DNA from: a virus
DNA: 21,988 bases
Strand: one strand, 5' to 3'
IMG/VR virus record: IMGVR_UViG_3300042905_002876
Location: 1 to 21,988 of that record
The notes beneath the pieces are model-generated. The model saw only the letters and a program-made list of their open reading frames with translations. It did not search any database and was not told the DNA's origin. Both the position numbers and the translations under genes were made by a program. This document shows positions 9,201 to 16,173 of the stretch, piece by piece; the first letter of the stretch is position 1; each line of letters starts with the position of its first letter.

Positions 9201-9628
9201 GCGGTAAATCCTTTACCATTGAATGCTGGGTTTACAACGTCTCAACTGGCGGATACAATAGCGTGTTTGGCTATAGATCTGGATTTAACATTACACTGTT
9301 TACTGTTATGATGGTAGGAACTGGAGTGCGGATCCTCGTGGGATCGGCTGCTCTAAATAGTTGGAGCGACATTTGGGAATCAAGCCCAGGGATTGCCTCT
9401 TACAACACATGGTCACATATCAGGCTTGTTGGTGATGGCAGCACGCTGACGCTGGCTGTAAACGGATCGGCCGTGCGGACAACAGCCCAGCCGGCATGGT
9501 CCGCAGCAAGCAGGATTCTCTACATCGGCGCTGATCCCGACGGGCGAATGTCTGGATACATCGATGACCTGCGCTTCTCCCCCGTGGCGCTGCAGGCAGA
9601 CGGTTTCACCCCGCCAGGCGCGTTCTAA
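6278..9628 (+). CDS. Tail hub/fibre protein with tandem repeats and C-terminal LamG-like domain
   Basis: This 1116-residue protein starts at the ATG at 6278, which overlaps the previous stop; an in-frame extension to 6179 would run inside the upstream gene and looks wrong. Residues 1-250 form a conserved-looking domain (start MAVDLRRIVACNLGPIVSGD). A ten-glycine linker follows at about 256-265, then a long beta-rich middle region that is A/T-richer. A second compact domain at about 600-700 ends ADLMLLGVTGYYG. Residues about 771-811 hold two copies of an SETxISVTGDxV unit, and 821-904 hold 22-residue Pro/Val repeats. The last roughly 210 residues resemble a concanavalin/LamG jelly roll (SFTIECWVYN, NTWSHIRLV, GYIDDLRFSP), a fold often used for carbohydrate binding. 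I infer a tail-tip hub with a receptor-binding arm. Confidence 0.7.
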   Translation: MAVDLRRIVACNLGPIVSGDLGCNHISDRSGLVMWSGRLQFDGIVNPARGALVELLVASPQRGTVTRFPIPLRVIRAVTFVKERRSEVEVGCKLTLMKERKDQAQYFANYYTPSWYTETRNAGFSEEAINRIAPRPIYTHQMLLHCLGKLGLTLAGTSEQLSFSVLRNSIDLSQGYIQVMGDLIRSECCYGRILPDESFQIVRMNLAKGGKGPILRDYNLISIDPITTGAEPADYYTVRYSAIQIKFNPEDPASPGGGGGGGGGGSPADPNDPISPGSDWTESETISPPNKIEISYAPVVNNTKVERRVTLTSTTRASSRSEYESILYEDAGGKQQQRDVLLKKTDTTWATIASVNQAYVAWCLENGRGLPSGGAKSENITYYKYYVGTDGPVLFEETTEQYISEAQFAGGLQLYSYAGYQPSGEKQILSERTIRTTLAFKTAQGRDYTQVKTSRWMARGVNAEGKQDIAGFIGKAKELIDVDPTIVARVAAGAVALVFEGTEVQNETGRLALPSKPTDQELAADRAQNEESPPEALTSPSPQVIDSASKNKSGAEYTTTSERTFIARAVFDEQQYTNSDTTKVAVYSMPYSPDDMYIVNAQGKVNGFRAGSNGAAQRFGALENALDIGHAYGCNIVTGFDEMPSLPMAPVYVRQAGIEAAFLTDSISYAFDGDGMVVSADLMLLGVTGYYGANPPAVSWVRLPVPPAGLNQLDDGTTEANYAKANTISIPAGFDPTAPGPTFAALPANGVDVFSSWRDQPHIVGPTLEVVTSETAISVTGDTVEYPYELFLEPVISETGISVTGDSVVSPAFYSVEIPTAVVEVVALAPATEINVIASIPAAMVNIDALVPVIEVPALIDVPSATVNIYAMAPAVEVPVVIDVPVAVVDVVAPTPAVEIPIAPVLLLRMDGSNGSTTFTDDSPNNFTITRTANSGDYPLISTAQSKYGGASAYFNQGSGAAYLQTPSSTLLDPSGKSFTIECWVYNVSTGGYNSVFGYRSGFNITLFTVMMVGTGVRILVGSAALNSWSDIWESSPGIASYNTWSHIRLVGDGSTLTLAVNGSAVRTTAQPAWSAASRILYIGADPDGRMSGYIDDLRFSPVALQADGFTPPGAF
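8738..8989 (+). repeat. 66-bp (22-codon) tandem repeats within the tail hub/fibre gene
   Basis: Three full units start at 8738, 8804 and 8870, and a partial unit starts at 8936. Each encodes a pattern like AxVxIxALxPxxEVPxxIDVP. Unit length is exactly 22 residues. Sequence differs between units at the DNA level, so the array is old rather than freshly duplicated. It separates the body of the protein from the LamG-like tip and probably forms an extended stalk. Confidence 0.85.
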
Positions 9629-9642
9629 TTACTCAATGGATC

Positions 9643-9677
9643 GGCCCATGGGGCCACGGAAAGCTAAGGCAGCTTCC
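9643..9677 (+). promoter_or_regulatory. Two small hairpins between fibre and structural genes
   Basis: In the 60-base gap after 9628, GGCCC (9643-9647) pairs with GGGCC (9651-9655) around ATG. GGAAAGCT (9658-9665) then pairs with AGCTTCC (9671-9677) with one bulged A. No T-run follows, so a classical terminator is unlikely. mRNA processing or translation control of the GTG-started gene at 9689 is possible. Confidence 0.3.
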
Positions 9678-9688
9678 GCCCCTCGCTT

Positions 9689-10123
9689 GTGGCCGAGACC
9701 ATCACGCTTTACGACCACACCATAAACAGGTTCGCATCTGGCGCCAACGCGGCTGGCGACACCTACAAGCTCATCCTGTGCACGGCGTTGACAATCAACA
9801 CCACGCATACCCAGCTGTCGCAGATCACCTACACCGAGGTGGCCAGCGGCAATGGTTACACCACTGGCGGGGCCACGCTTCAAAACGTGAACTTCGCGCA
9901 GGCGAACACGACTGATTCGCGATTCGATGCAGATGATGTTCAGTGGACTGCCGGATCGTCTCCACTGTCGGCAACCCATGCGCTGCTGGTGAATACCACC
10001 GACGCAAATATCCCACCAGTGGCGGCAATCAACTTCGACGGCACCAAGACGACGCCAGCGAATCAACTATTTACGGTTCGGTGGAATGCCGAAGGCATCA
10101 TCCGCTTCCGTAAGCCTGTTTGA
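9689..10123 (+). CDS. Phage virion-associated protein of unknown role (144 aa)
   Basis: The only in-frame start is a GTG at 9689, giving MAETITLYDHTINRFASGAN. The pattern of a DTYKxILCTA motif, a GNGYTTGGATLQN motif, DADDVQWTA and a terminal RWNAEGIIRFRKP is one I associate with a widespread, uncharacterised family in tail regions of phages and prophages. The protein is beta-rich, with no signal peptide or membrane segment. No Shine-Dalgarno is clear; two hairpins lie upstream. It is followed two bases later by the next gene. A tail or fibre accessory role is inferred from neighbours. Confidence 0.65.
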   Translation: MAETITLYDHTINRFASGANAAGDTYKLILCTALTINTTHTQLSQITYTEVASGNGYTTGGATLQNVNFAQANTTDSRFDADDVQWTAGSSPLSATHALLVNTTDANIPPVAAINFDGTKTTPANQLFTVRWNAEGIIRFRKPV

Positions 10124-10125
10124 TC

Positions 10126-10521
10126 ATGGCTCAAACAGTAACCCCAGGTGAACTTGAGTTCATCTACGCCTATGCCTTTGCGGGCAAGGCATTCAAGATC
10201 TTTGCAGCCATAAAAGGCAGCTTAACGATCAACAGCACGTTGGCAGAGTGGGAGGCTGCAGAGCTGCCAACCACCAACGGCTATCTGCCGATCACGGGCA
10301 CCATTGGCAGCGGCACCTACAACGCCACGACTGGCAAGTTTGCGGCGCCAACCATTGCAGGCCAGTTCAAGGGCAGCGGCGCCGGGTTCACCTATGACGC
10401 CGTGGTGATCAAGGTGGCAGGTCGCACCAAGCCCCATTCAGTGGACATCCTCGATGTGCCTGTGGTGCTGGCAGCAAGTCAGGCAAAGCTTTATGAGCAC
10501 ACTTTTGTCGCAAAGTTGTGA
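10126..10521 (+). CDS. Probable phage structural protein (131 aa)
   Basis: The protein starts MAQTVTPGELEFIYAYAFAG at the ATG at 10126, two bases after the previous stop; a TTG two codons earlier is less likely. A short amphipathic start is followed by repeated small strands (TNGYLPITGTIGSGTYNATT, GAGFTYDAVVIKVAG) and a final ASQAKLYEHTFVAKL. Composition (Gly, Thr, Ala rich, no membrane segment) fits a virion surface protein. Its stop overlaps the next start (GTGA). I do not recognise a named family. Confidence 0.6.
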   Translation: MAQTVTPGELEFIYAYAFAGKAFKIFAAIKGSLTINSTLAEWEAAELPTTNGYLPITGTIGSGTYNATTGKFAAPTIAGQFKGSGAGFTYDAVVIKVAGRTKPHSVDILDVPVVLAASQAKLYEHTFVAKL

Positions 10522-11567
10522 GCCCAGCTGTCAACATCACGCTAGAAGAGGTACCATTTGCCATTTTGGAGGCGGTAAAGGCTAGAATCCTTGAAAATCG
10601 TCGAAAACTGGGCGAGAGCAGTAAGCGGAGGCCGTCCACGCGGCCAAAGCCACAGTTTCGCATGTTTGGCGCAAGTGATCGACACTGGAGTAGACCGCGT
10701 TATGCGACGAATGTAGACGCAGAGGAGTATAAGGGGGATAAGCGGATTGTATATGTAACGACGGCCTGGGAATTGGGATTTAATTTAGTGAGTAGATGGA
10801 ATAACGTAGTTGGCACTGAACTCACGCAAAAGTCAACTATACTAAAAAGCCTGATAACGCCTATAATTTTAGCTGAGCCTGAAACTTCGTATTTTGATCA
10901 AAGCACTCGCGTGTATAAAGTGTGGTACAAATATAGCGATGAAGGGGTGTTCCCGCCTTCGGCCGAGATTCCAGGAGACCCGGGTTCGTGGTTCGGCTAT
11001 GATCCACTTACTACTGGTTTTACAAATGAACAAGTAGAAGCCATATACCAAACATCGTATAGACCGCAATGGATTCAAAGGGTAGCAGCGTTTCTAAGCG
11101 CGTATGGAGGGAGGTATTTAGGCTTTCCTGAAGTCAGAAGGTCGCAGATTGATTTAGTGCTTACTGGAAGCACAGAGCAGGTGTTCTCAGGAAGTGGATA
11201 CGAGCGCGTTAGCACTGGTATTCTTGATGTCGATGTCTTTCAAGGTCAACACGTAGTCAAGATCAAAAGCTATCAGACGGTTTCAAATAAGTTCGATCTG
11301 GTTCTAGGCTCAAATCAGCTTGATGGAAGGCTTGCGGAAATAGGCGGCAACAAGTATGTCATCATTGAATCCAATCAGACCGACACCGGCGAGTGCTTAG
11401 TGAGATTAAGAAAGGAGGATTCCAGTCAAGGCATCCTTGATTACACAGCAGCCGGGTCAAGGGTGGACATTTTTGCGTATTGGGAAGAGTCCAAGATTTA
11501 CCAGCGGCCAACAGCTGTTGCTCTCAGCGGCTACCAGCAGGTCATCCCTGGTTCTGAACTGCCATGA
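10518..11567 (+). CDS. Unknown protein in an A/T-rich gene (349 aa)
   Basis: I do not recognise this protein. It starts from a GTG at 10518 that overlaps the preceding stop, and ends overlapping the next small gene (ATGA). The first 65 residues are basic and rich in Arg/Lys/Pro (ENRRKLGESSKRRPSTRPKP). The rest is mixed alpha/beta with many aromatic residues (TRVYKVWYKYSDEGVFPP, YRPQWIQRVAAFLSAYGGRY) and ends in beta segments. Codon choice and base content are clearly more A/T-rich than in the genes on either side, a sign of recent acquisition or of a hypervariable slot in the late operon. It could be a fibre accessory, an appended moron or a head-tail protein; nothing decides between them. 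Confidence 0.6.
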   Translation: MSPAVNITLEEVPFAILEAVKARILENRRKLGESSKRRPSTRPKPQFRMFGASDRHWSRPRYATNVDAEEYKGDKRIVYVTTAWELGFNLVSRWNNVVGTELTQKSTILKSLITPIILAEPETSYFDQSTRVYKVWYKYSDEGVFPPSAEIPGDPGSWFGYDPLTTGFTNEQVEAIYQTSYRPQWIQRVAAFLSAYGGRYLGFPEVRRSQIDLVLTGSTEQVFSGSGYERVSTGILDVDVFQGQHVVKIKSYQTVSNKFDLVLGSNQLDGRLAEIGGNKYVIIESNQTDTGECLVRLRKEDSSQGILDYTAAGSRVDIFAYWEESKIYQRPTAVALSGYQQVIPGSELP

Positions 11568-11710
11568 ACGAAACACCACGGCCGCAGCCCATCACCCTGA
11601 CCGATCAACAGGCCGCCTTGATCGAAATCGCCCAACTGCGCATTGCCTCCAATCGGCTGCGGATGACCGAACAACGTGAGAACGGAAAGCTAAAGGGCAC
11701 CGTGGCGTGA
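11564..11710 (+). CDS. Small hypothetical protein (48 aa)
   Basis: An ATG at 11564 overlaps the previous stop by four bases and opens a 48-codon frame, MNETPRPQPITLTDQQAALI onward, ending GKLKGTVA. Residues 12-35 form a likely amphipathic helix (LTDQQAALIEIAQLRIASNR). The scaffold gene starts six bases after its stop. Tight packing and high third-position GC support a real gene. The role is unknown; small helical proteins at this spot may assist head assembly. Confidence 0.55.
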   Translation: MNETPRPQPITLTDQQAALIEIAQLRIASNRLRMTEQRENGKLKGTVA

Positions 11711-11716
11711 TGCCCA

Positions 11717-12535
11717 ATGCCGTTCAATCTCTACCGCAGCAAGCTCACAGGGGAGATCCCTGATCTGCTGCCCCTGTTCACAGTCGATCAGCAGCCAGCC
11801 GATGAAGCCGACGGCGGCGGAACCGATCCTTCAGCCTCTGGCGGGCCCAACGATACCGGCACCGATGACCTGGCCGGATTGCGTAAGGCGCTGACTTCTG
11901 AACGTGAGCAACGACGCGCGGAGGCAGCTGAACTCAAGCGACTCAGGCGGGAGCTTGCGGAGGTTGGAGACAAGAACCCCAAGCTCCTAGAGGAAGCCAA
12001 GCAGAGGGTGCAGGAAGCGCAGGATCGCGCGGACACAGCAGAGCAGTTGGCGAATGCCAGGGTTCGGGAGGCTGAAGCAAAGCACGAGGCGATCCTTGCC
12101 AAGCGCACGGCGGACCTGGAGGCCAAGACACGAGACGCCGAACGGGCTGCGCTCAAGGTCAAGACAGAGCGGATCTACCTCGCCAATGAAGGCCGATCGG
12201 AGGCCAGCAGCATTGATGGCAGCACTCCCTTCGACTACCTCTGGCAGGTCTTTGGCGGCCAGTTTGCGGAGGACGAGCGGGGGATTCACCTGATCGATGC
12301 GACGGGCAATCCGCAGATCGATACCGAGACCGGGAAGCGCATCACGCCGGCTGATCTGTTCCAGAAGCTTCGCGACGATCCCGTGCATGGCGTGTCCTTC
12401 AAGCCTCGCTTCGGTAGCGGTTCCGGTGTGCGTGCGGGACGCGATGGCCGGGTGACAACGCCTGAACAGCTCGACGGACTCAAGACAAGCCAGCTGCTTC
12501 AGATGGGGCTGCGCAACGCCAGGAAAACGGCTTAA
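11717..12535 (+). CDS. Capsid scaffolding protein
   Basis: At 272 residues this has the classic layout of a scaffold encoded just before the major capsid gene. The N-terminus is short, residues 25-50 are acidic and Gly/Asp-rich, and residues about 55-150 are a long charged coiled coil (ALTSEREQRRAEAAELKRLR and on). A C-terminal folded tail follows, with PFDYLWQVFGGQFAEDERGI near residue 172 and TTPEQLDGLKTSQLLQMGLR at the end. Scaffolds of this kind template shell assembly and leave the procapsid. No Ser-His-Asp protease signature was noticed. The ATG at 11717 is used; an ATG at 11710 is in another frame. The call is by architecture and adjacency. Confidence 0.8.
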   Translation: MPFNLYRSKLTGEIPDLLPLFTVDQQPADEADGGGTDPSASGGPNDTGTDDLAGLRKALTSEREQRRAEAAELKRLRRELAEVGDKNPKLLEEAKQRVQEAQDRADTAEQLANARVREAEAKHEAILAKRTADLEAKTRDAERAALKVKTERIYLANEGRSEASSIDGSTPFDYLWQVFGGQFAEDERGIHLIDATGNPQIDTETGKRITPADLFQKLRDDPVHGVSFKPRFGSGSGVRAGRDGRVTTPEQLDGLKTSQLLQMGLRNARKTA

Positions 12536-12553
12536 AGGCGCTGGGCAGGTTGA

Positions 12554-12594
12554 GGGCGTGGAGGCGGGATGCCCCACGCCCCGGCGTGACGCCG
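12554..12594 (+). promoter_or_regulatory. Paired hairpins in the leader of the major capsid gene
   Basis: The 84-base gap between scaffold and capsid genes carries an 8-bp stem, GGGCGTGG (12554-12561) with CCACGCCC (12574-12581). Right after it comes a perfect 13-base palindrome-like element, CGGCGT-G-ACGCCG (12582-12594). No T-run follows and the capsid ATG at 12620 has no Shine-Dalgarno. An mRNA-stabilising or processing role for the highly expressed capsid message is a reasonable inference; attenuation is an alternative. Confidence 0.4.
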
Positions 12595-12619
12595 TTCATC
12601 CAACCTGCACCCGGTATTC

Positions 12620-13543
12620 ATGGGCCTCACTTTCCTGGAGGCGCGGAAGAGCGAAGTAGACCCGCTCCGCCGTGCTCTCATCAATGAGCTTTCACAAGGC
12701 GAACTCCTCGGCATCATCCCATTTGAAAATGTGGAGAACGGAGGAGTCCAGTACAACCAGACCGCTGAACTCCCGTCGGTCGCATTTCGTGGAGTCAACG
12801 AAGTTCTGCCAAGCGGCTATGGGGTGATCAATCCCCAGTTTGAAGCCTGGAAAATGATGGGCGGTGACATTGACGTGGACACGTCGATCATCAACACCCA
12901 AGGCGAAGGAGAGATCGCCAAGCAGGTCACCATGGGCATTCAGTCCATGCGGATGGCCTTTGAAGACAAGTTCATCAATGGCGATGAAACCCTCAATCCT
13001 CGCGAGTTTGATGGCCTCAAGAAGCGCGTTCCGATTGGCTCAAGCCAGGCCATCAGTGCCGGCGGCGCTTTGTCGCTGACGAAGCTCGACGAGCTGATTG
13101 ACGCATGCGATGCGGCTGGCGGACAACAAAAAGTCCTGGTAATGAACCGGACCATTGCCCGACTCCTCAACGCTGCCAGCCGCGACACCACAAAGAGCGG
13201 ATTTATCGTGCACGACCGCGATCAGTTTGGCCGCCGTGTTGCCACGTATAACGATTGCCTGATCGTTCGTACGATGGTCAACGGGCAAAACCAAGAGGTT
13301 CAGCCGTTTACAGAATCCGGCAGTTCCACCAGTGTCTATTGCATCTCCTTCGGTGATCTGCTGACCACCGCTATCCAAGGTCGCGTCGGCCAGCAGTTTG
13401 GCCCCAGCATCAGGCCCCTTGGCGAGGTTGATGACGCCCCGGTCAACCGCACCCGCCTGGAGTGGTACGCCGGACTTGCTATCTACCACGGTCGTTCCGT
13501 GGCGCGGCTGCATGGCGTCACCAACGCGGCTGTCATCGCCTAA
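12620..13543 (+). CDS. Major capsid protein (HK97-type)
   Basis: The 307-residue sequence (MGLTFLEARKSEVDPLRRAL) has the flow of a compact HK97-fold capsid protein. An N-terminal helix is followed by GGVQYNQTAELPSVAFRGVN. A long segment (GIQSMRMAFEDKFINGD, residues about 110-126) matches the spine-helix region, followed by the FDGLKKRVP motif. The ending is RLEWYAGLAIYHGRSVARLH. There is no N-terminal delta/scaffold extension, consistent with the separate scaffold gene just upstream. It is the main shell subunit. The ATG at 12620 lacks a Shine-Dalgarno but has two hairpins in its leader. The unusual point is location: it lies after, not before, the tail genes. Confidence 0.85.
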   Translation: MGLTFLEARKSEVDPLRRALINELSQGELLGIIPFENVENGGVQYNQTAELPSVAFRGVNEVLPSGYGVINPQFEAWKMMGGDIDVDTSIINTQGEGEIAKQVTMGIQSMRMAFEDKFINGDETLNPREFDGLKKRVPIGSSQAISAGGALSLTKLDELIDACDAAGGQQKVLVMNRTIARLLNAASRDTTKSGFIVHDRDQFGRRVATYNDCLIVRTMVNGQNQEVQPFTESGSSTSVYCISFGDLLTTAIQGRVGQQFGPSIRPLGEVDDAPVNRTRLEWYAGLAIYHGRSVARLHGVTNAAVIA

Positions 13544-13566
13544 TTCACCTCGGAGGACACTCAACC

Positions 13567-14049
13567 ATGGGACAAAGATCAACCGGCCTACCTAATCGCA
13601 GGGGGTTTCTCCTTGACGCATCCACCGTCCTGGTGGGTGCTGTCGCTGGCGGCACCAAGGGCCGACCTGCTGCTACTCGCACCGGTGCAGCCCTGCTGCT
13701 GAACACCCGCCTCGAAGCCAACAACGCAATTCGCATCTTGGCTTCACCGCAGTCCAGCAACTCCGCCGGGGGCTGGATCATCGAGGCTGCTCATGTTCCC
13801 GAGGGTGGGGACCTGACGGGTGCCAGCACCTACGCCCCCATCGCAACAATCACCGTTACGGCCGGCCAGCCCGCGACCGAGGTGATCCTCGGCGGTGATC
13901 AGATCCGCAAGGCTGTCGCTACCGCTGGCAGCCTCACCGGCGACGTGCGGGTGGTGGCTGTCCGGGCTACCGCTGGCACCGGATCTAACGGCGTGGCGGT
14001 TCCCGCTGGGACCAACACCGTGATGATTCAGCCGCTGGCGATGTGCTGA
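13567..14049 (+). CDS. Probable head decoration or capsid-associated protein
   Basis: A 160-residue protein starts MGQRSTGLPNRRGFLLDAST at 13567 with a GGAGGA about nine bases upstream, one of the better ribosome sites in the window. A longer frame upstream overlaps the capsid gene and is rejected. The sequence is Ala/Gly/Thr/Val-rich, with alternating strands (GWIIEAAHVPEG, APIATITVTAGQPATEVILG, DVRVVAVRATAGTG) and no membrane segment. It lies 23 bases after the capsid gene, a usual place for a decoration protein. A terminator-like hairpin follows it directly. The function comes from position and composition, not a motif. Confidence 0.55.
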   Translation: MGQRSTGLPNRRGFLLDASTVLVGAVAGGTKGRPAATRTGAALLLNTRLEANNAIRILASPQSSNSAGGWIIEAAHVPEGGDLTGASTYAPIATITVTAGQPATEVILGGDQIRKAVATAGSLTGDVRVVAVRATAGTGSNGVAVPAGTNTVMIQPLAMC

Positions 14050-14054
14050 AAACC

Positions 14055-14072
14055 GGGGCCCAACAGGGCCCC
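14055..14072 (+). terminator. Strong GC hairpin after the capsid/decoration pair
   Basis: GGGGCCC (14055-14061) and GGGCCCC (14066-14072) form a perfect seven-pair stem around the tetraloop AACA, with AAAA just before it. Only TT and then a mixed CACCATTT follow, so the U-tract is weak. It probably reduces, rather than stops, read-through into the fibre genes. Placement after a high-expression cassette supports this. Confidence 0.55.
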
Positions 14073-14093
14073 TTCACCATTTGAGGCACCGAG

Positions 14094-14279
14094 ATGAACG
14101 TTTCGATCTGCCCAGGGATGACCGTAGCCGACACGCTGCGGGCCATGGGCCAGGACCCGCCAGGGGTGGAGCAGGGTCAGGGTCAGGAGCCCAAGCGAGC
14201 TCGCGCCGCTGGCGGGAAGTTCCGCGGCGACAACCCGGCGACGCCGGAGGTTAATGAGGCCTGGGAGCCGGAAAGCTGA
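14094..14279 (+). CDS. Small hypothetical phage protein (61 aa)
   Basis: It starts MNVSICPGMTVADTLRAMGQ at 14094 with GAGG seven bases upstream and stops three bases before the next gene. The middle is basic and Gln/Gly-rich (GQGQEPKRARAAGGKFRGDN), and the end PATPEVNEAWEPES resembles a tail-end pattern seen in small phage head-tail genes. No membrane or catalytic motif is visible. Spacing and ribosome site support a real gene of unknown role. Confidence 0.6.
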   Translation: MNVSICPGMTVADTLRAMGQDPPGVEQGQGQEPKRARAAGGKFRGDNPATPEVNEAWEPES

Positions 14280-14282
14280 GGC

Positions 14283-14645
14283 ATGGCGCTCCCAGAAACC
14301 TACGCTTTCCCGATCGAGCAAGGTGCACCAGCTGAGCTGCACCTGAGGTTGAAGAGCGAGGAGTTGGAGGGCAATCCTCCAGTTCCCCTCACCGGATACA
14401 GCGCGAACTGGGAGATCTGGGATCCCAAGCGGCGGAAGAAATATGCAGAGGTGGCCGTGGATTGGCCTGATCGTCTCGACGGGCAGGTGCGCGGCAGGCT
14501 GACGGCTCAGCAGACGCTGGTGATCCCCACTAAAGCGGGGAAAGCGATTCACGATCTGCACCTATTCCCACCAGTCGGGGACAGTTTCTACGTAATCAAA
14601 GGCGCGGTCGTCGCCGAAGTCCGTGTTTCGAGGGATGCGCCGTGA
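14283..14645 (+). CDS. Small beta-rich protein preceding the collagen-like fibre (120 aa)
   Basis: It begins [20 protein letters not shown] at 14283. The pattern of a polar start, then [20 protein letters not shown], then [16 protein letters not shown] and a closing [12 protein letters not shown] is like the Ig-like N-terminal modules of baseplate or fibre proteins. Its stop overlaps the GTG start of the collagen-like fibre (GTGA), so the two are probably coupled. It may anchor or adapt the fibre to the virion; this is inference from adjacency. Confidence 0.6.
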   Translation: MALPETYAFPIEQGAPAELHLRLKSEELEGNPPVPLTGYSANWEIWDPKRRKKYAEVAVDWPDRLDGQVRGRLTAQQTLVIPTKAGKAIHDLHLFPPVGDSFYVIKGAVVAEVRVSRDAP

Positions 14646-16171
14646 TCGTCGAAGTTCTGATCCCTGGCATTCCTGGCCCTCCGGGGACCGGCGGGGGTGG
14701 TGTTTCGGTAAGCCTGGGCGCCACTGTGGCCGACGTGCTGGGGCTGACGGGGCAGCAGCTGACAGCCGATGACCCCGGGGCGGGTGCTGATCGGTTGGTG
14801 TTCTGGGACCACTCAGCCGGACGCCTGCGGCATCTGGCGCTCGGCGCCAACCTGACGATCACCGACACCACCATCGGCGCTGCCGGGGCCCAGGGCCCCG
14901 CCGGCCCACAGGGCCCGCAGGGCCCGACCGGGGCCACCGGGGCGGCGGGCCCTGCTGGAGCAGCAGGGACAGCGGGCGCGAAGGGCGACACTGGAGCGAC
15001 TGGTCCCCAGGGCCCTGCCGGCCCTGCTGGCCCTGCTGGCGCTCAAGGCCCTGCTGGCGCTCAAGGCCCTGCTGGTGCTCAGGGGCCGGCCGGCGCCACA
15101 GGCCCTGCTGGAGCAGACGGCACCGGATTCGTGATCCGTGGCACCGTCGCAACGGTTGCGGCTCTGAGCACGATCCAGGGCGCTGCAATCGGTGATGCCT
15201 ACAAGGTCACAGGCACAGGCGATGTCCACGTCTGGAGCGGCTCTGCGTGGGTGAACCTGGGGCCAATCCAGGGCCCGCAAGGCCCTGCTGGCCCGACCGG
15301 GACCACTGGTCCTCAAGGCCCTGCTGGCCAAACTGGAGCAACAGGACCAGCTGGGGCCAAGGGCGACACAGGAGCAACTGGCCCTGCTGGCCCCGCCGGA
15401 ACGAATGGCAGCGACGCCTATGAGGTAGCTGTTGCTCAGGGGTTTACCGGCACACGCACGCAATGGCTGGCGTCCCTGGTCGGCGCCCAGGGACCCACTG
15501 GTCCGGCAGGCCCTGCGGGGCCAACCGGAGCAACAGGCGCTACTGGGCCCCAAGGGCCTCAGGGCTTGAATGGCGACACCGGGGCAACAGGGCCACAGGG
15601 CCCCGCCGGCCCACAGGGTCCGGCCGGACCAGTTGGGGCAACAGGGCCGGCCGGCGCTGCCGGCAGCAGCGCCTACCAGGTGGCTGTGGCCAATGGGTTC
15701 TCCGGCACTGAGGCGCAGTGGCTGGCGTCCCTGGTCGGCACTGCCGGCGCCCAGGGCCCGCAGGGCCCGACCGGGGCCACCGGGGCGGCGGGCACCACCG
15801 GGGCCACCGGCGCCACCGGGGCGACTGGAGCCGCAGCCACCGTCGAAATCGGCACGGTCACCACTGGAGCAGCTGGATCGCTGGCAAGCGTGACCAACAG
15901 CGGCACCAGCTCTGCCGCCGTTTTCAATTTCACAATCCCCCGAGGTGACACCGGCGCCTCGGGTACTGGCGGTGGCAGCTCCACAGCCGTGCGCATCGAC
16001 TCCACGTCTACCGCGAACACGGTCTATGTCGGCAAGGCCCCGGCTGGTTCCAGCGAGGCTGCGGCCGTGTGGTCAATCACCAGGACCCAGTTCAGTGCTG
16101 CCGGGGTCCAGACCGGCAGCAGCACTATCACGGCTGTCACCTGGACAGGCCGCACGACCCACGCCTACTGA
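14642..16171 (+). CDS. Collagen-like tail fibre protein
   Basis: A 509-residue protein starts from a GTG at 14642 overlapping the previous stop. After an N-terminal domain (residues 1-80, starting [15 protein letters not shown]), four Gly-X-Y collagen blocks lie at about 14885-15120, 15268-15408, 15487-15665 and 15745-15835. They alternate with short folded modules: a [10 protein letters not shown]...GDAYKV...[10 protein letters not shown] unit (residues about 160-207), and two copies of an [23 protein letters not shown] unit (residues about 258-282 and 343-367). The C-terminal roughly 110 residues are beta-rich. Collagen blocks trimerise, so this is most likely a trimeric side or tail fibre for surface attachment. 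High internal repetition makes it prone to length change. Confidence 0.88.
   Translation: MIVEVLIPGIPGPPGTGGGGVSVSLGATVADVLGLTGQQLTADDPGAGADRLVFWDHSAGRLRHLALGANLTITDTTIGAAGAQGPAGPQGPQGPTGATGAAGPAGAAGTAGAKGDTGATGPQGPAGPAGPAGAQGPAGAQGPAGAQGPAGATGPAGADGTGFVIRGTVATVAALSTIQGAAIGDAYKVTGTGDVHVWSGSAWVNLGPIQGPQGPAGPTGTTGPQGPAGQTGATGPAGAKGDTGATGPAGPAGTNGSDAYEVAVAQGFTGTRTQWLASLVGAQGPTGPAGPAGPTGATGATGPQGPQGLNGDTGATGPQGPAGPQGPAGPVGATGPAGAAGSSAYQVAVANGFSGTEAQWLASLVGTAGAQGPQGPTGATGAAGTTGATGATGATGAAATVEIGTVTTGAAGSLASVTNSGTSSAAVFNFTIPRGDTGASGTGGGSSTAVRIDSTSTANTVYVGKAPAGSSEAAAVWSITRTQFSAAGVQTGSSTITAVTWTGRTTHAY
14909..15793 (+). repeat. 42-bp exact direct repeat within collagen blocks
   Basis: The 42 bases at 14909-14950 recur exactly at 15752-15793; both begin CAGGGCCCGCAGGGCCCGAC. 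A second pair, beginning TGGCTGGCGTCCCTGGTCGG, is found at about 15465 and 15719, in front of the third and fourth collagen blocks. Short 18-bp units (Gly-Ala-Gln-Gly-Pro-Ala) also repeat three times near 15037. These give substrates for unequal recombination that would delete or add whole fibre blocks. Confidence 0.85.
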
Positions 16172-16173
16172 TC

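Noticed and set aside
11788-12162. Minus-strand Ser/Ala-rich frame opposite the scaffold
   Set aside because: It mirrors the charged coiled coil; composition is explained by the scaffold on the other strand.
12554-12594. Rho-independent terminator between scaffold and capsid
   Set aside because: The stems are strong but no T-run follows, and termination before the capsid gene would make little sense.
14813-15553. Minus-strand frames opposite the collagen-like gene
   Set aside because: Repetitive Gly-Pro-Ala codons create long open frames on all strands; none shows a real domain.
14909-15835. Considered a CRISPR array or diversity-generating retroelement
   Set aside because: Repeats are in-frame collagen codons, not spaced palindromic repeats. 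No Cas gene, reverse transcriptase or template repeat is present.
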